Translations under genes and position numbers: made by a program
Shown: positions 6,461-13,225 of the stretch, one piece after another
Position numbering within the stretch: the first letter of the stretch is position 1
Layout: every line of letters begins with the position of its first letter
The notes under the pieces: model-generated
Told to the model about the DNA's origin: nothing
Database searches by the model: none
What the model saw: only the letters and a program-made list of their open reading frames with translations
Source: Bacillota bacterium
GTDB lineage: Bacteria; Bacillota; Clostridia; Saccharofermentanales; Fastidiosipilaceae
DNA length: 14,452 nt
Direction of reading: 5' to 3'
NCBI GenBank assembly: GCA_023388205.1
Contig: JAEWGS010000103.1
Coordinates: 1 to 14,452 of the forward strand

Positions 6461-7813
6461 TTATTTTTTGCGATTCAGCGCAGCGATATCCCAGACTTCG
6501 CAGTCGATCGGATCTTTTTCGAGGCCCTTGAGCCATTTAGCGGGCACATACTTGGGGTCCGCAATGACTTCATAAGTATAGTTTTCAAACCACTCTTGAC
6601 TCATGGAAAAAATACCTTTGCGGCCAAATTCCTCACCCCAGGAATTTTCTACCTTCCAGCGCAACGGTGCGCCTTTGGCATCTACGCTGAGCCCCACAAG
6701 ATTCATGGCGTGGGTTGCAGCAGAGTATTCGCTGACAAAGCGATCTTCGCGATCAAAATGGCGCAGTTCGGGACAGACGAGATCGTATTGATATAAGCGC
6801 GTGTCTAAGATCCCGTTTTTGCGGTGGATATCCTTACCCACATCACAGGCAAACCAGAGCGGCGTTTGATCTTTAATCGAGTCGACGCACACTTGGGTGA
6901 GCACGTCCATCGGGACGTTGAGCGCTTCAAACGCGTCTCCATCGGCTATGTTGCGGATGGTCTTAAAGCGATAGACGCGTCCGACTTCACGATCCTGACG
7001 CGGATCATTGACAAGCACAATTCGATTTTTGAGGACGTCTTTGCCAACATACTTTTCAAAAAATTCGAGGGCGCTCATCTCGTCGAGGCGATGGAACTTT
7101 TTATCCTTATCTTGATAGCAGTAGCTAAAGCGTTCCACGGGCTGGCCGAGACATTTCACTGCGATATTGTAGATATCTTCGAGGCAGCGATCCTTGAGCT
7201 TACGAAGTTCTTTTTTGCTGTTGCCTTTGGCTCGGTCTTTTCTGATGGCCATCGCACACTGCTTGAGGCGAAGGTCCATCTGCTTCGTAAACATGTAGGA
7301 GTTTCCGGAGTGAAAGCTCTCAGGACCCACTTGTTTAGGCACCAGCCCGTACTTGAGACAAAGACCGGTGAAGTAATGCCAAAAGCCTCCGTCATAACTG
7401 GTGTTTGAAATGAGAAGCCGCAGCTCACGATCATCAATATCGCGATCGGCGAGGCGGATCATCTCTTCAAGATAGGTGTTTGCTTTTTCAAGTTTGTCAT
7501 AGAAATAAAGGTGCGTTTCGCTGAACTCAAAAGACTCGACATTGAGCTTGTCCATGACGATTTGGCGCAAAGAATTCAAAGCGGCAAAATACCAGCAGCG
7601 ACCACTTTGCTTTTGCGAGGTGGGGCTGCCTTGCTTGCATTCAAATTCAAAGAGAAAATCGTGCTCTTTGACCACGTCGGGATTCATCGCCGCATCATCA
7701 ATGCCGATGTTGCGCACAGCCGCTTCGACGGCAAGGTTGGATTTATGACTTAAATAAGCTTTGTGGTAGCGCTTGAGTTGTTCGAGTTTGAGTCCTTTTT
7801 TGATGTCAGCCAT
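6461..7813 (-). CDS. pepC: Aminopeptidase C (bleomycin hydrolase family, peptidase C1B)
   Basis: This cytoplasmic papain-fold cysteine aminopeptidase removes N-terminal residues from peptides and usually forms a self-compartmentalised hexamer. The 450-aa length is typical. The catalytic set is complete: oxyanion Gln67 and nucleophile Cys73 in SQKQSGRCWYFAALN, His368 in ATHAMNLVGL, Asn390 in WKVENSWGEE. The C terminus reads EVWDIAALNRKK: relatives usually end at DPMGALA or one residue later, and that end sits in the active-site cleft and sets exopeptidase specificity, so the extra NRKK is noteworthy. AAGGAGG lies 8 nt before the ATG. It lies 74 nt after nrdE and 49 nt before phnD, all on the same strand. 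A role for it among nrd and phn genes is not obvious; it may just be a passenger in the transcript. Confidence 0.95.
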   Translation of the reverse strand: MADIKKGLKLEQLKRYHKAYLSHKSNLAVEAAVRNIGIDDAAMNPDVVKEHDFLFEFECKQGSPTSQKQSGRCWYFAALNSLRQIVMDKLNVESFEFSETHLYFYDKLEKANTYLEEMIRLADRDIDDRELRLLISNTSYDGGFWHYFTGLCLKYGLVPKQVGPESFHSGNSYMFTKQMDLRLKQCAMAIRKDRAKGNSKKELRKLKDRCLEDIYNIAVKCLGQPVERFSYCYQDKDKKFHRLDEMSALEFFEKYVGKDVLKNRIVLVNDPRQDREVGRVYRFKTIRNIADGDAFEALNVPMDVLTQVCVDSIKDQTPLWFACDVGKDIHRKNGILDTRLYQYDLVCPELRHFDREDRFVSEYSAATHAMNLVGLSVDAKGAPLRWKVENSWGEEFGRKGIFSMSQEWFENYTYEVIADPKYVPAKWLKGLEKDPIDCEVWDIAALNRKK

Positions 7814-7839
7814 AGGTGGCGCCTCCTTGGATTGATGAA

Positions 7840-7867
7840 CTTAAAAATTTAATTTACTTTGTCTCAA
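7840..7867 (-). promoter_or_regulatory. Possible weak promoter for pepC
   Basis: In the 74-nt nrdE-pepC gap, reading leftwards, TTGAGA (7867-7862) is followed after 16 nt by TTTAAG (7845-7840) in an AT-rich tract. The match to sigma-70/SigA consensus is modest. If active it would let pepC-phn be transcribed apart from nrdIE. Confidence 0.25.
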
Positions 7868-7887
7868 AAACTAGGTGAATTGCGGAT

Positions 7888-10014
7888 TTATACGGCGCAG
7901 CTTTCACATTCTTCGACTTTGAGTTTTTGGGTACGTGTGTAATAAAGCGTCTTAATTCCCATGTGGTGGGCGTAAAGGTAATAGCGACACAATTCACGCG
8001 TGGTCACATCGCTGGTGATACAAAGTTCAAAGCTGATGCCTTGATCAATGTGTTTTTGGATGGTAGCGATGGTGTCGATCACTTTGAATTTATCGATGCG
8101 ATAGGCCGTCTCGTACATGAAGTCTGCGACATCTAATCCGGGCATGGGGTAGTAGGTTTTGGAGTTGCCGTAGGTGCGTTCTTCGACTAATTGTTTGATG
8201 GGCGTGACAGAAGGCGTGGCGCTCATGACATAGGAGATGGAGCCGTTCGGGGCGATGGCCAGGCGATGCGAATTGTAAAGCCCGTATTTCATCACGTCTT
8301 CTTTGAGCTTGGCCCAATCTTCGTCGCTTGGAATGTCGATATCCGCAAAGATCGCTTTGACGCGATCTGACTTGGGGTAAATTGCTCCACGGCCTGCGAA
8401 GTAGCTGCCGTCGGCATAAGCCGTCTTTTCGAACTGATCAAAGACTTTGCCGCTTTCTTTTGCTTTTTGACAAGAATGCACCAAGGACCAATAGTTGACG
8501 ATATTAAAGAAAACATCACAAAGGTCGAGGTCTTCATCCGAGCCAAAGGCGATGAAATTTTCTGCGATAAAGCCATGGTGATCCATGATGCCAAAGCCGA
8601 CACTGCGGTTGAGTAAATTCGCTTTCGCGACACCGGGGACGTAGCCAATATAGGTCTTTTCTGAAACCGAGTTCATCACATCCATCGCCGCGAAGACGGT
8701 TTCTTTGATTGTGTTGTGGCGGATCATGTTGCCCATGTGCCCCGAAGCGAGATTGCAAGAGACATCTTTTCCGATGACGTCTTGATCGTGCTTGTCGTAG
8801 TCCGCAAATTGGCTCAGCGTGGTCGGCTGCAAAATTTCTGTGCAGAGGTTGGAGAATTTGACCTTTTCGGGGAGCGGGTTGCTGGCATTGACGTTGTCGC
8901 AAAAGACGAGGTAGGGGTAGCCGCATTCACCCTGAACGAGAGCGATTTCATTGAGTAGGCGGCGGGGATTGATCTTGCGCTTTTTGATCGCAGGATTTTC
9001 GACCATTTCGTCATAGTAGCGATCCATCTCGATGGCAATATCTCCAAAAGGTCGACCGTAGACTTGCGTGACCGTGTGCGGATAAAAAACGTACATGTCC
9101 CGATCGCTTTTGGCGAGTTCGATAAATTTGTTGGGCACGATGACGCCCATCGAGAGTGTTTTGACGCGAATATCATCGTCTGCGTTGAGCTTTTTGGTGT
9201 TCAAAAAGTCTTCAATATCGGCGTGAAAGATGTTGAGATAAGCTGCGCCGGCGCCGGGTCTTTGCCCCATCTGATCCGCATAACGGAAGGCGTTGTCGAG
9301 AAGTTTCAAGACACCGACGACCCCTTTGGCGACATTGGCGATGCCTTTGATCGACTCTCCCTTAGCTCTGAGGTTCGTAAGATGCAAAGATACGCCACCA
9401 CCAATTTTAGAGAGTTGCATCGCAAATTCTTGAGCGCGCGCAATATCATTCATCGAGTCGCCAACTTCGAGCAAAAAGCAAGAGACAAATTCGCCGCGAC
9501 GTTTACGTCCCGTGTTGAGGAGGGTGGGCGTCGCCGGTGTGAAATCTTGACTGATGAGTCGATCTAAGATGGACATCGCTTTTTCAACGTCGCCGTCCGC
9601 ATGATATAAGGCGACAATAGCGAGGCGATCTTCGTAGCGTTCGAGGAACACTTTGCCATCATCACTTTTGAGCGCGTAGTTGTTATAGAACTTAAAGGCG
9701 CCCATGTAGGTCGGGAAGCGGAATTTGGCATCATAGGCACGGCGAAAGACGCGCTTGATATCTTCAAAGGCGTAGCGTTCTAGAAATTCAGTCTCATAGT
9801 AACCGTTTCGGGTGAGATAGCGGATCTTTTCTTGAAGCGTGTGGAAGAACTGAGTCTTTTTATTGACTTCGTTGACGAAATAGGAATAAACGGCTTCTTT
9901 ATCCTTTTGCAGATCTTTGATTTGGCCATTTTCATCGACGATTTGGCTGTTCAAGGTGATCCACTCGGGAATCATGAAGTTATTGGTTTGAGGGATGTCT
10001 GTGGCGTTGCTCAT
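7888..10014 (-). CDS. nrdE: Class Ib ribonucleoside-diphosphate reductase, alpha (catalytic) subunit
   Basis: NrdE reduces ribonucleoside diphosphates to deoxyribonucleotides. At 708 aa, with only a short N-terminal helical domain and no ATP-cone, it fits class Ib. Active-site residues line up: Cys179 (FVSCFL) and Cys420 (DVSCNL) as the redox pair, Asn389-Leu-Cys391-Thr-Glu393 as the radical-bearing centre, Tyr691-Tyr692 (TLYYTRT) on the radical path, and the C-terminal pair Cys703/Cys706 (CESCAV) that NrdH would re-reduce. Small departures from common class Ib sequences include RPGAGAAYL for RQGAGAVYL and SCNLASGHMGNM where SCNLGSLNI is usual. The start is supported by ATAGGAG 7 nt upstream. 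It lies 231 nt downstream of nrdI and 74 nt upstream of pepC; its partner nrdF is more than 5 kb further on in the same direction. Confidence 0.97.
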   Translation of the reverse strand: MSNATDIPQTNNFMIPEWITLNSQIVDENGQIKDLQKDKEAVYSYFVNEVNKKTQFFHTLQEKIRYLTRNGYYETEFLERYAFEDIKRVFRRAYDAKFRFPTYMGAFKFYNNYALKSDDGKVFLERYEDRLAIVALYHADGDVEKAMSILDRLISQDFTPATPTLLNTGRKRRGEFVSCFLLEVGDSMNDIARAQEFAMQLSKIGGGVSLHLTNLRAKGESIKGIANVAKGVVGVLKLLDNAFRYADQMGQRPGAGAAYLNIFHADIEDFLNTKKLNADDDIRVKTLSMGVIVPNKFIELAKSDRDMYVFYPHTVTQVYGRPFGDIAIEMDRYYDEMVENPAIKKRKINPRRLLNEIALVQGECGYPYLVFCDNVNASNPLPEKVKFSNLCTEILQPTTLSQFADYDKHDQDVIGKDVSCNLASGHMGNMIRHNTIKETVFAAMDVMNSVSEKTYIGYVPGVAKANLLNRSVGFGIMDHHGFIAENFIAFGSDEDLDLCDVFFNIVNYWSLVHSCQKAKESGKVFDQFEKTAYADGSYFAGRGAIYPKSDRVKAIFADIDIPSDEDWAKLKEDVMKYGLYNSHRLAIAPNGSISYVMSATPSVTPIKQLVEERTYGNSKTYYPMPGLDVADFMYETAYRIDKFKVIDTIATIQKHIDQGISFELCITSDVTTRELCRYYLYAHHMGIKTLYYTRTQKLKVEECESCAV

Positions 10015-10245
10015 CTTGTTCTCCTATCTCTATCTTTTAAACTCTTCTTATATCTTTTTATCGTTTGGCTTCGCTTCATTGCGCTGCGCCTCACTGTGCC
10101 GCGCAATTGGGTAGGGCTTCCTCGATGTTTGAAAAAGTGCGTCGCAGTGAAGTGAAGGGGCTTCCTCAGTTGCGCGAGTGGTATTTCGTTTGTAAAAAGG
10201 ACGCTGTCTTTCGAGGAAACGTAGTCTGGTGACGGGCCTTCAACT
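10015..10245 (-). other. 231-nt nrdI-nrdE intergenic leader with repeats and possible RNA structure
   Basis: No credible gene is seen here. Reading leftwards, GAGGAAGCCC occurs twice (complement of 10112-10121 and 10157-10166 or close to these). On the plus strand CGCGCAATTG near 10099 can pair with CAGTTGCGCG near 10167 (one G-T type mismatch), and ATTGCGC near 10078 can instead pair with GCGCAAT near 10100, so two alternative stems share one strand. The last 60 nt before nrdE are a purine-rich tract with repeated GATA, ending in the AGGAG ribosome binding site. It looks like a structured leader or processing region; it matches no riboswitch class I can recognise. Confidence 0.4.
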
Positions 10246-10620
10246 TCATGCGGGGTGCTCAGATTCCCAATTTTTGAGAAAGGTGCGGGCCGCCTCTCGT
10301 TCGTGAGGAAAGCCCATGGCTTCAAAACGCACGACGTCAGGAATCCCATATATTTCTTCAATCTTTGCTCCGGCGATGGCGTAGTTGGCGCCCCAGTTGC
10401 GATTGCCACTCGTCGCCGTGCCAACAACTTGTTTGGCGTGGCTGTTGAGGTAAAGCAAAGTCGTCTCTGGAATCTCTCCAAAATTGAAACAACGCGTGAC
10501 AAGAAAAACAGGTTCATGTGGCGGGAGTTGATCGGCATCTTGAATCGGCAAGGCCGGATAACCGAGACTCTCGGCAAAGCGTTGGCATAGTCCTGTCAGG
10601 CTGTCATAAATAATGGTCAT
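10246..10620 (-). CDS. nrdI: NrdI flavodoxin, class Ib ribonucleotide reductase maturation
   Basis: NrdI is a small FMN protein that supplies the oxidant needed to form the Mn(III)2-tyrosyl radical in NrdF. The 124-aa product has the flavodoxin-like start MTIIYDSLTGLCQRF (phosphate loop SLTG) and the strongly characteristic NrdI segment TATSGNRNWGANYAIAG followed by IPDVVRFEAMGFPHE, which match the usual GSGNRNFG-x-x-(F/Y)xxAG and (Y/F)RFELMGT. AGAGGA lies 5 nt before the ATG. It is the first gene of the minus-strand block, with a promoter-like element and a NrdR box upstream. Its presence supports class Ib with a manganese cofactor. Confidence 0.93.
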   Translation of the reverse strand: MTIIYDSLTGLCQRFAESLGYPALPIQDADQLPPHEPVFLVTRCFNFGEIPETTLLYLNSHAKQVVGTATSGNRNWGANYAIAGAKIEEIYGIPDVVRFEAMGFPHEREAARTFLKNWESEHPA

Positions 10621-10650
10621 GCGTTCCTCTTTTGAGCTTCATTTGGATTC

Positions 10651-10679
10651 AGTTTAACGATGAGCAAGAGGGGCTTCAA
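10651..10679 (-). promoter_or_regulatory. Candidate SigA-type promoter for nrdI and the downstream block
   Basis: Reading leftwards, TTGAAG (10679-10674) is followed after exactly 17 nt by TAAACT (10656-10651). Transcription would start near 10644, leaving a leader of about 24 nt that includes the nrdI ribosome binding site. The NrdR box lies about 50 bp upstream of this -35, so a second promoter overlapping the box may also exist. Confidence 0.45.
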
Positions 10680-10730
10680 GTCTTGACAAATACTGGATCA
10701 TGTTCTTTAAGAAGCGATTAGAGAAAAATA

Positions 10731-10746
10731 ACACAATATATAGTGA
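10731..10746. promoter_or_regulatory. NrdR box (operator of the nucleotide reductase repressor)
   Basis: ACACAATATATAGTGA matches the published NrdR box consensus acaCwAtATaTwGtgt at 15 of 16 positions. It lies 111 nt upstream of the nrdI start, in the only regulatory region at the head of the nrd block. NrdR, an ATP/dATP-sensing repressor, normally binds two such boxes about 31-32 bp apart on centre; no convincing second box is visible at that distance on either side. Confidence 0.75.
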
Positions 10747-10822
10747 TCCCTGAGAAGCGGATCAGCGAGAAAAAGCCGGATTGAGGGCGGGGAAAATAAT
10801 TTTTCAACAACATCTAGAGATA

Positions 10823-10853
10823 GAAAAAAGGACGCAGAATGAGCGCTGATGCG
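10823..10853 (-). terminator. Weak terminator-like hairpin downstream of ktrB
   Basis: Reading leftwards from the ktrB stop, CGCA and TGCG (4 bp, 13-nt loop) are followed within 2 nt by a run of six T. The stem is short, so the call is tentative. The rest of the 297-nt gap between ktrB and nrdI holds the NrdR box, the nrdI promoter candidate and no visible gene. Confidence 0.3.
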
Positions 10854-10917
10854 AAAGCTCGTTAGAGTAAAGCGCGAAACAAAAAACGTGTGACTTATTT
10901 CAAATAGACCGTATGAG

Positions 10918-12801
10918 TTATCCGACGACGACTTTGGCCTCGGGAAGCACTTCGGTCGCTTTGCGAAGATGCGTTGTACCGAAAGAAATGACCATGGCTG
11001 CCGGTCCGACACGTCCCAAGAACATGGTCAGTAAGAGCACAATTCGTGGGAAAATCGGCAGATTGGGTGTGCCAAGCGCTGAAACTCCGACCGTGCCAAA
11101 GGCGGATGAAGCCTCGAAGAAAATATCTGAAAAGTGAAGATGCCCTGTTTGTGTAATCGGCGTGGCAAAATAAATCAGGAAGGAAACCCCAAAAGTAATG
11201 CCAAAGGCAACCGCGAGCAAAGAAAAGCTGCGCCGAATGAGCAAGGCGGGAACGCGGTGATGGAACAGAATTGGATCGCCACCTTTGGATGAAAGGTCAT
11301 GAATCGTGCCGACAACGAGCAAGAAAAAGGTCGTGACTTTGATGCCACCTGCGGTAGAACCTGGACCGCCGCCCAGAATCATCAGGAGGGAAGAGAACCA
11401 TTTGGCGGCGTCCGTGAGATGCGCCTGATCCAAGCTGCTGTAGCCCGCGGTACGCAAGGCGACTGACTGAAAGAAGCTGTTGAGCCAAACGACTGGGCCG
11501 CTTTGCCCTTCGAAGGCCGTCGAACCGTTATACCAAGCTTCTAAAACGAAAAAAAGCGTACTGATGACGAGAAGCATTAAGGTGCTGATCAAGACGACTT
11601 TACTGTGAAAGCGAAGCCGCTTATGCCGCTTGCGAACCAACATCAATAGATCATCCCAGACAATGAAACCGAGGCCGCCCGCAATGATGAGCGCGGCGTG
11701 AACGAGCAACATAAAAGCGTCATTTTGAAAGTCAATGAGTGAGTGAAAGGGCTCGGTGAGATCGCCCGTGAGATCAAAGCCTGCGTTACAAAAGGAAGAT
11801 ACCGAGTGAAAGATGCCTTTACGGAGCGCAACGGTCAGAGGAACATAGCGCCAAAAAGCGAGGGTCAACAAGACAGCGCCAATACTTTCAGATGCCAAAG
11901 TGACGGCAAAAATACGCCCTAAAATGTGATGCGTGCTCCCTAAACGATCGCTTCCTGCACTGCTTTGAACGATTCGAGTCGCTTTGAGCCCAGCACTGTG
12001 ATGCATGAGCATGCGTACAGCTGCCAGAATCGTGATTAGGGTGAGGCCACCGATTTGAATGAGACAGAGAATGACACCGTGTCCGAAACTGGACCAATAA
12101 GTTGAGGTGTCGACGAGCACAAGGCCAGTCACACACGTAGCAGAAGTCGCGGTGAAAAGAGAGGTTAAGAAGGGCGTGTAAACCTGGTGCGAAGAGGAAA
12201 TCGGCAGAGAAAGCAAAGACGCGCCGAGTAAAATCACCGCCGCAAAAGAGACAAGGAGAAGACGGATCGGACGCTGCAGGAAGCGGCTGCGCAGACTTTT
12301 GAAGGTCTTGCTCAAAGGCGAGACAGAGAGCTTGGCGGCTAGCCCCGCGAGCTTGGCGGGCTCAGCCTGCTTCTCGCTTTTGTTTTGTGCGCGTGTTTCG
12401 GTCTTTTGCCCCTCTGAAAGCGGCTCTAATTTAAGCGATTCTGTTTTTGGGGTCATTTCAGGTGATGGGCGGGTGCTTTGGGATAAATCGAGCTGCCTCG
12501 TTTCGGCGGAGGCCAAAGGAGTTTGGGGCGCATGATGAGATGTCAGAGGCGCATTCAAGTGGAGACGGGGCAGCTCACGCATGCGAGAACTTTGGGGGAG
12601 ATTGACGATGGCACGCCGTCTTGAAATGCGAAGATCATTTTGTTTCGTGATCTGATGCTCGTGGACACGCCCAAAAGTGCCGAGCCTTTTGATGCGCACA
12701 GCACTGCTTTGGGTTGTTTTTTTAGCACTTCCTTTCTTAGAGCCTGCATGTTTAGAAATTGCACGCTTAGAAACGAAGTGTTTCGAATGTGTATTGTCCA
12801 T
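10918..12801 (-). CDS. ktrB: KtrB/TrkH-family potassium channel subunit with long N-terminal extension
   Basis: This is the membrane subunit of a Ktr/Trk potassium uptake system. Four pore-loop repeats are visible with their filter glycines: TATSATCVTGL (about 217-227), SSFCNAGF, VALRTAGYSS and SAFGTVGV, separated by M1-P-M2 hydrophobic segments; the C terminus ends EAKVVVG. The core is about 450 aa, normal for KtrB. The first about 175 residues are extra: hydrophilic, very basic and Ser/Lys-rich at first (SKRAISKHAGSKKGSAKK), then Pro/Ser/Thr/Glu-rich, with no membrane segment; in the usual topology they would be cytoplasmic, next to the RCK ring. No better internal start is visible: ATG codons 73 and 116 lack Shine-Dalgarno sites, while ATG 1 has AAGGG close by. 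Its likely partner TrkA/KtrA lies 1.1 kb away, beyond xpt. Confidence 0.9.
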   Translation of the reverse strand: MDNTHSKHFVSKRAISKHAGSKKGSAKKTTQSSAVRIKRLGTFGRVHEHQITKQNDLRISRRRAIVNLPQSSRMRELPRLHLNAPLTSHHAPQTPLASAETRQLDLSQSTRPSPEMTPKTESLKLEPLSEGQKTETRAQNKSEKQAEPAKLAGLAAKLSVSPLSKTFKSLRSRFLQRPIRLLLVSFAAVILLGASLLSLPISSSHQVYTPFLTSLFTATSATCVTGLVLVDTSTYWSSFGHGVILCLIQIGGLTLITILAAVRMLMHHSAGLKATRIVQSSAGSDRLGSTHHILGRIFAVTLASESIGAVLLTLAFWRYVPLTVALRKGIFHSVSSFCNAGFDLTGDLTEPFHSLIDFQNDAFMLLVHAALIIAGGLGFIVWDDLLMLVRKRHKRLRFHSKVVLISTLMLLVISTLFFVLEAWYNGSTAFEGQSGPVVWLNSFFQSVALRTAGYSSLDQAHLTDAAKWFSSLLMILGGGPGSTAGGIKVTTFFLLVVGTIHDLSSKGGDPILFHHRVPALLIRRSFSLLAVAFGITFGVSFLIYFATPITQTGHLHFSDIFFEASSAFGTVGVSALGTPNLPIFPRIVLLLTMFLGRVGPAAMVISFGTTHLRKATEVLPEAKVVVG

Positions 12802-12838
12802 AGCCCTTCATCGAGTCTCTATCGAGGTTCTTTGTTGA

Positions 12839-12866
12839 CGTTTAGATGATGCGCCGCTCATGTCAA
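12839..12866 (-). promoter_or_regulatory. Candidate promoter for ktrB
   Basis: Reading leftwards, a consensus TTGACA (12866-12861) is followed after 16 nt by TAAACG (12844-12839), about 38 nt before the ktrB ATG. The -35 is perfect, the -10 weak. Confidence 0.4.
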
Positions 12867-12968
12867 GATTCAAGTGTTCGGTCGCTTTTAGTGAACGATA
12901 TGAATCAAGAGCAAGCTGATGCCAAACGCTCCAAATTCTACCACCGAACTTATTCCCAATCTATCTTA

Positions 12969-13022
12969 AAAAACTAAGCCGTAAAAACTAGGCCTTGCGA
13001 TTAAGGCAGGCGATTAAGTCAG
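12969..13022. repeat. Two abutting tandem duplications (14 bp x2, then 13 bp x2)
   Basis: AAAAACTAAGCCGT (12969-12982) is followed by AAAAACTAGGCCTT (12983-12996), then GCGATTAAGGCAG (12997-13009) by GCGATTAAGTCAG (13010-13022). The copies are nearly identical and the two duplications touch without a gap. Confidence 0.85.
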
Positions 13023-13033
13023 GGGATTCAGGC

Positions 13034-13115
13034 GCGAGGACAGCAGGACGGGAGGGTGTGCGGATAGGAGGACGCGAGGACAGGAGGCAGGAGGCTAGGA
13101 AGACGCGAGGGCAGG
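13034..13115 (+). repeat. Purine-rich tract with three GCGAGGACAG-type repeats
   Basis: GCGAGGACAG starts at 13034 and 13074, and GCGAGGGCAG at 13105, within a stretch made almost only of G, A and a few C (many AGGAGG/CAGGAG words). Strong purine strand asymmetry; two-layer G-quadruplexes or triplex-prone DNA are conceivable. No start codon with a sensible reading frame follows the many Shine-Dalgarno-like words. Confidence 0.7.
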
Positions 13116-13178
13116 AGTTCAAGGCAGTCCGTAATTAAATCTGCCACTCAATCGCTTTGCTTTTAATTTCGTTTTTCG

Positions 13179-13207
13179 TTGAAAGCGAGCGGGTCTAGCT
13201 GTACACT
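13179..13207 (+). promoter_or_regulatory. SigA-type promoter of xpt
   Basis: TTGAAA (13179-13184), a 17-nt spacer and TACACT (13202-13207). The predicted start near 13214 leaves a leader of only about 12 nt, enough for the GAGG ribosome binding site but too short for a riboswitch. Confidence 0.65.
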
Positions 13208-13225
13208 AACTCGCTAGAGGTGCTT

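Larger units (their letters stand above)
12802..13178. other. Divergent ktrB-xpt intergenic region, no gene seen
   Basis: This 424-nt gap (to the xpt start) holds the ktrB promoter candidate at its left end, an unremarkable AT-rich part to about 12965, a series of tandem micro-duplications (12969-13022), a purine-rich repeat tract (13034-13115) and the xpt promoter at its right end. A short hairpin GGCAG/CTGCC (near 13124-13146) is possible. No purine riboswitch core (conserved loop-loop elements) was recognised although xpt genes often have one. Confidence 0.6.

Noticed and set aside
6824..7408. Open frame of 194 codons on the plus strand opposite pepC
   Set aside because: Antisense shadow of pepC, whose catalytic residues are complete; no known domain.
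9064..9567. Open frame of 167 codons on the plus strand opposite nrdE
   Set aside because: Antisense shadow of a highly conserved gene; nothing recognisable in the translation.
10011..10577. Open frame of 188 codons on the minus strand overlapping nrdI in another frame and the nrdI-nrdE gap
   Set aside because: Most of it overlaps nrdI out of frame; the translation is Arg/Ser/Lys-rich with no domain, as expected for a shifted frame.
10683..10711. Promoter-like TTGACA - 17 nt - TTTAAG on the plus strand, pointing at the 3' end of ktrB
   Set aside because: No plus-strand gene or terminator follows within the gap and the -10 is weak; an antisense or small RNA is possible but unsupported.
13034..13115. 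Small gene in the purine-rich tract with many AGGAGG words
   Set aside because: No ATG in a sensible frame follows; the Shine-Dalgarno-like words are a by-product of the repeat composition.
13034..13115. CRISPR array
   Set aside because: Only three short imperfect copies with unequal spacing (40 and 31 nt), no unique spacers of constant length and no cas genes.
12802..13225. Purine riboswitch upstream of xpt
   Set aside because: The conserved core was not recognised, and the good promoter at 13179-13207 leaves only about 12 nt of leader.
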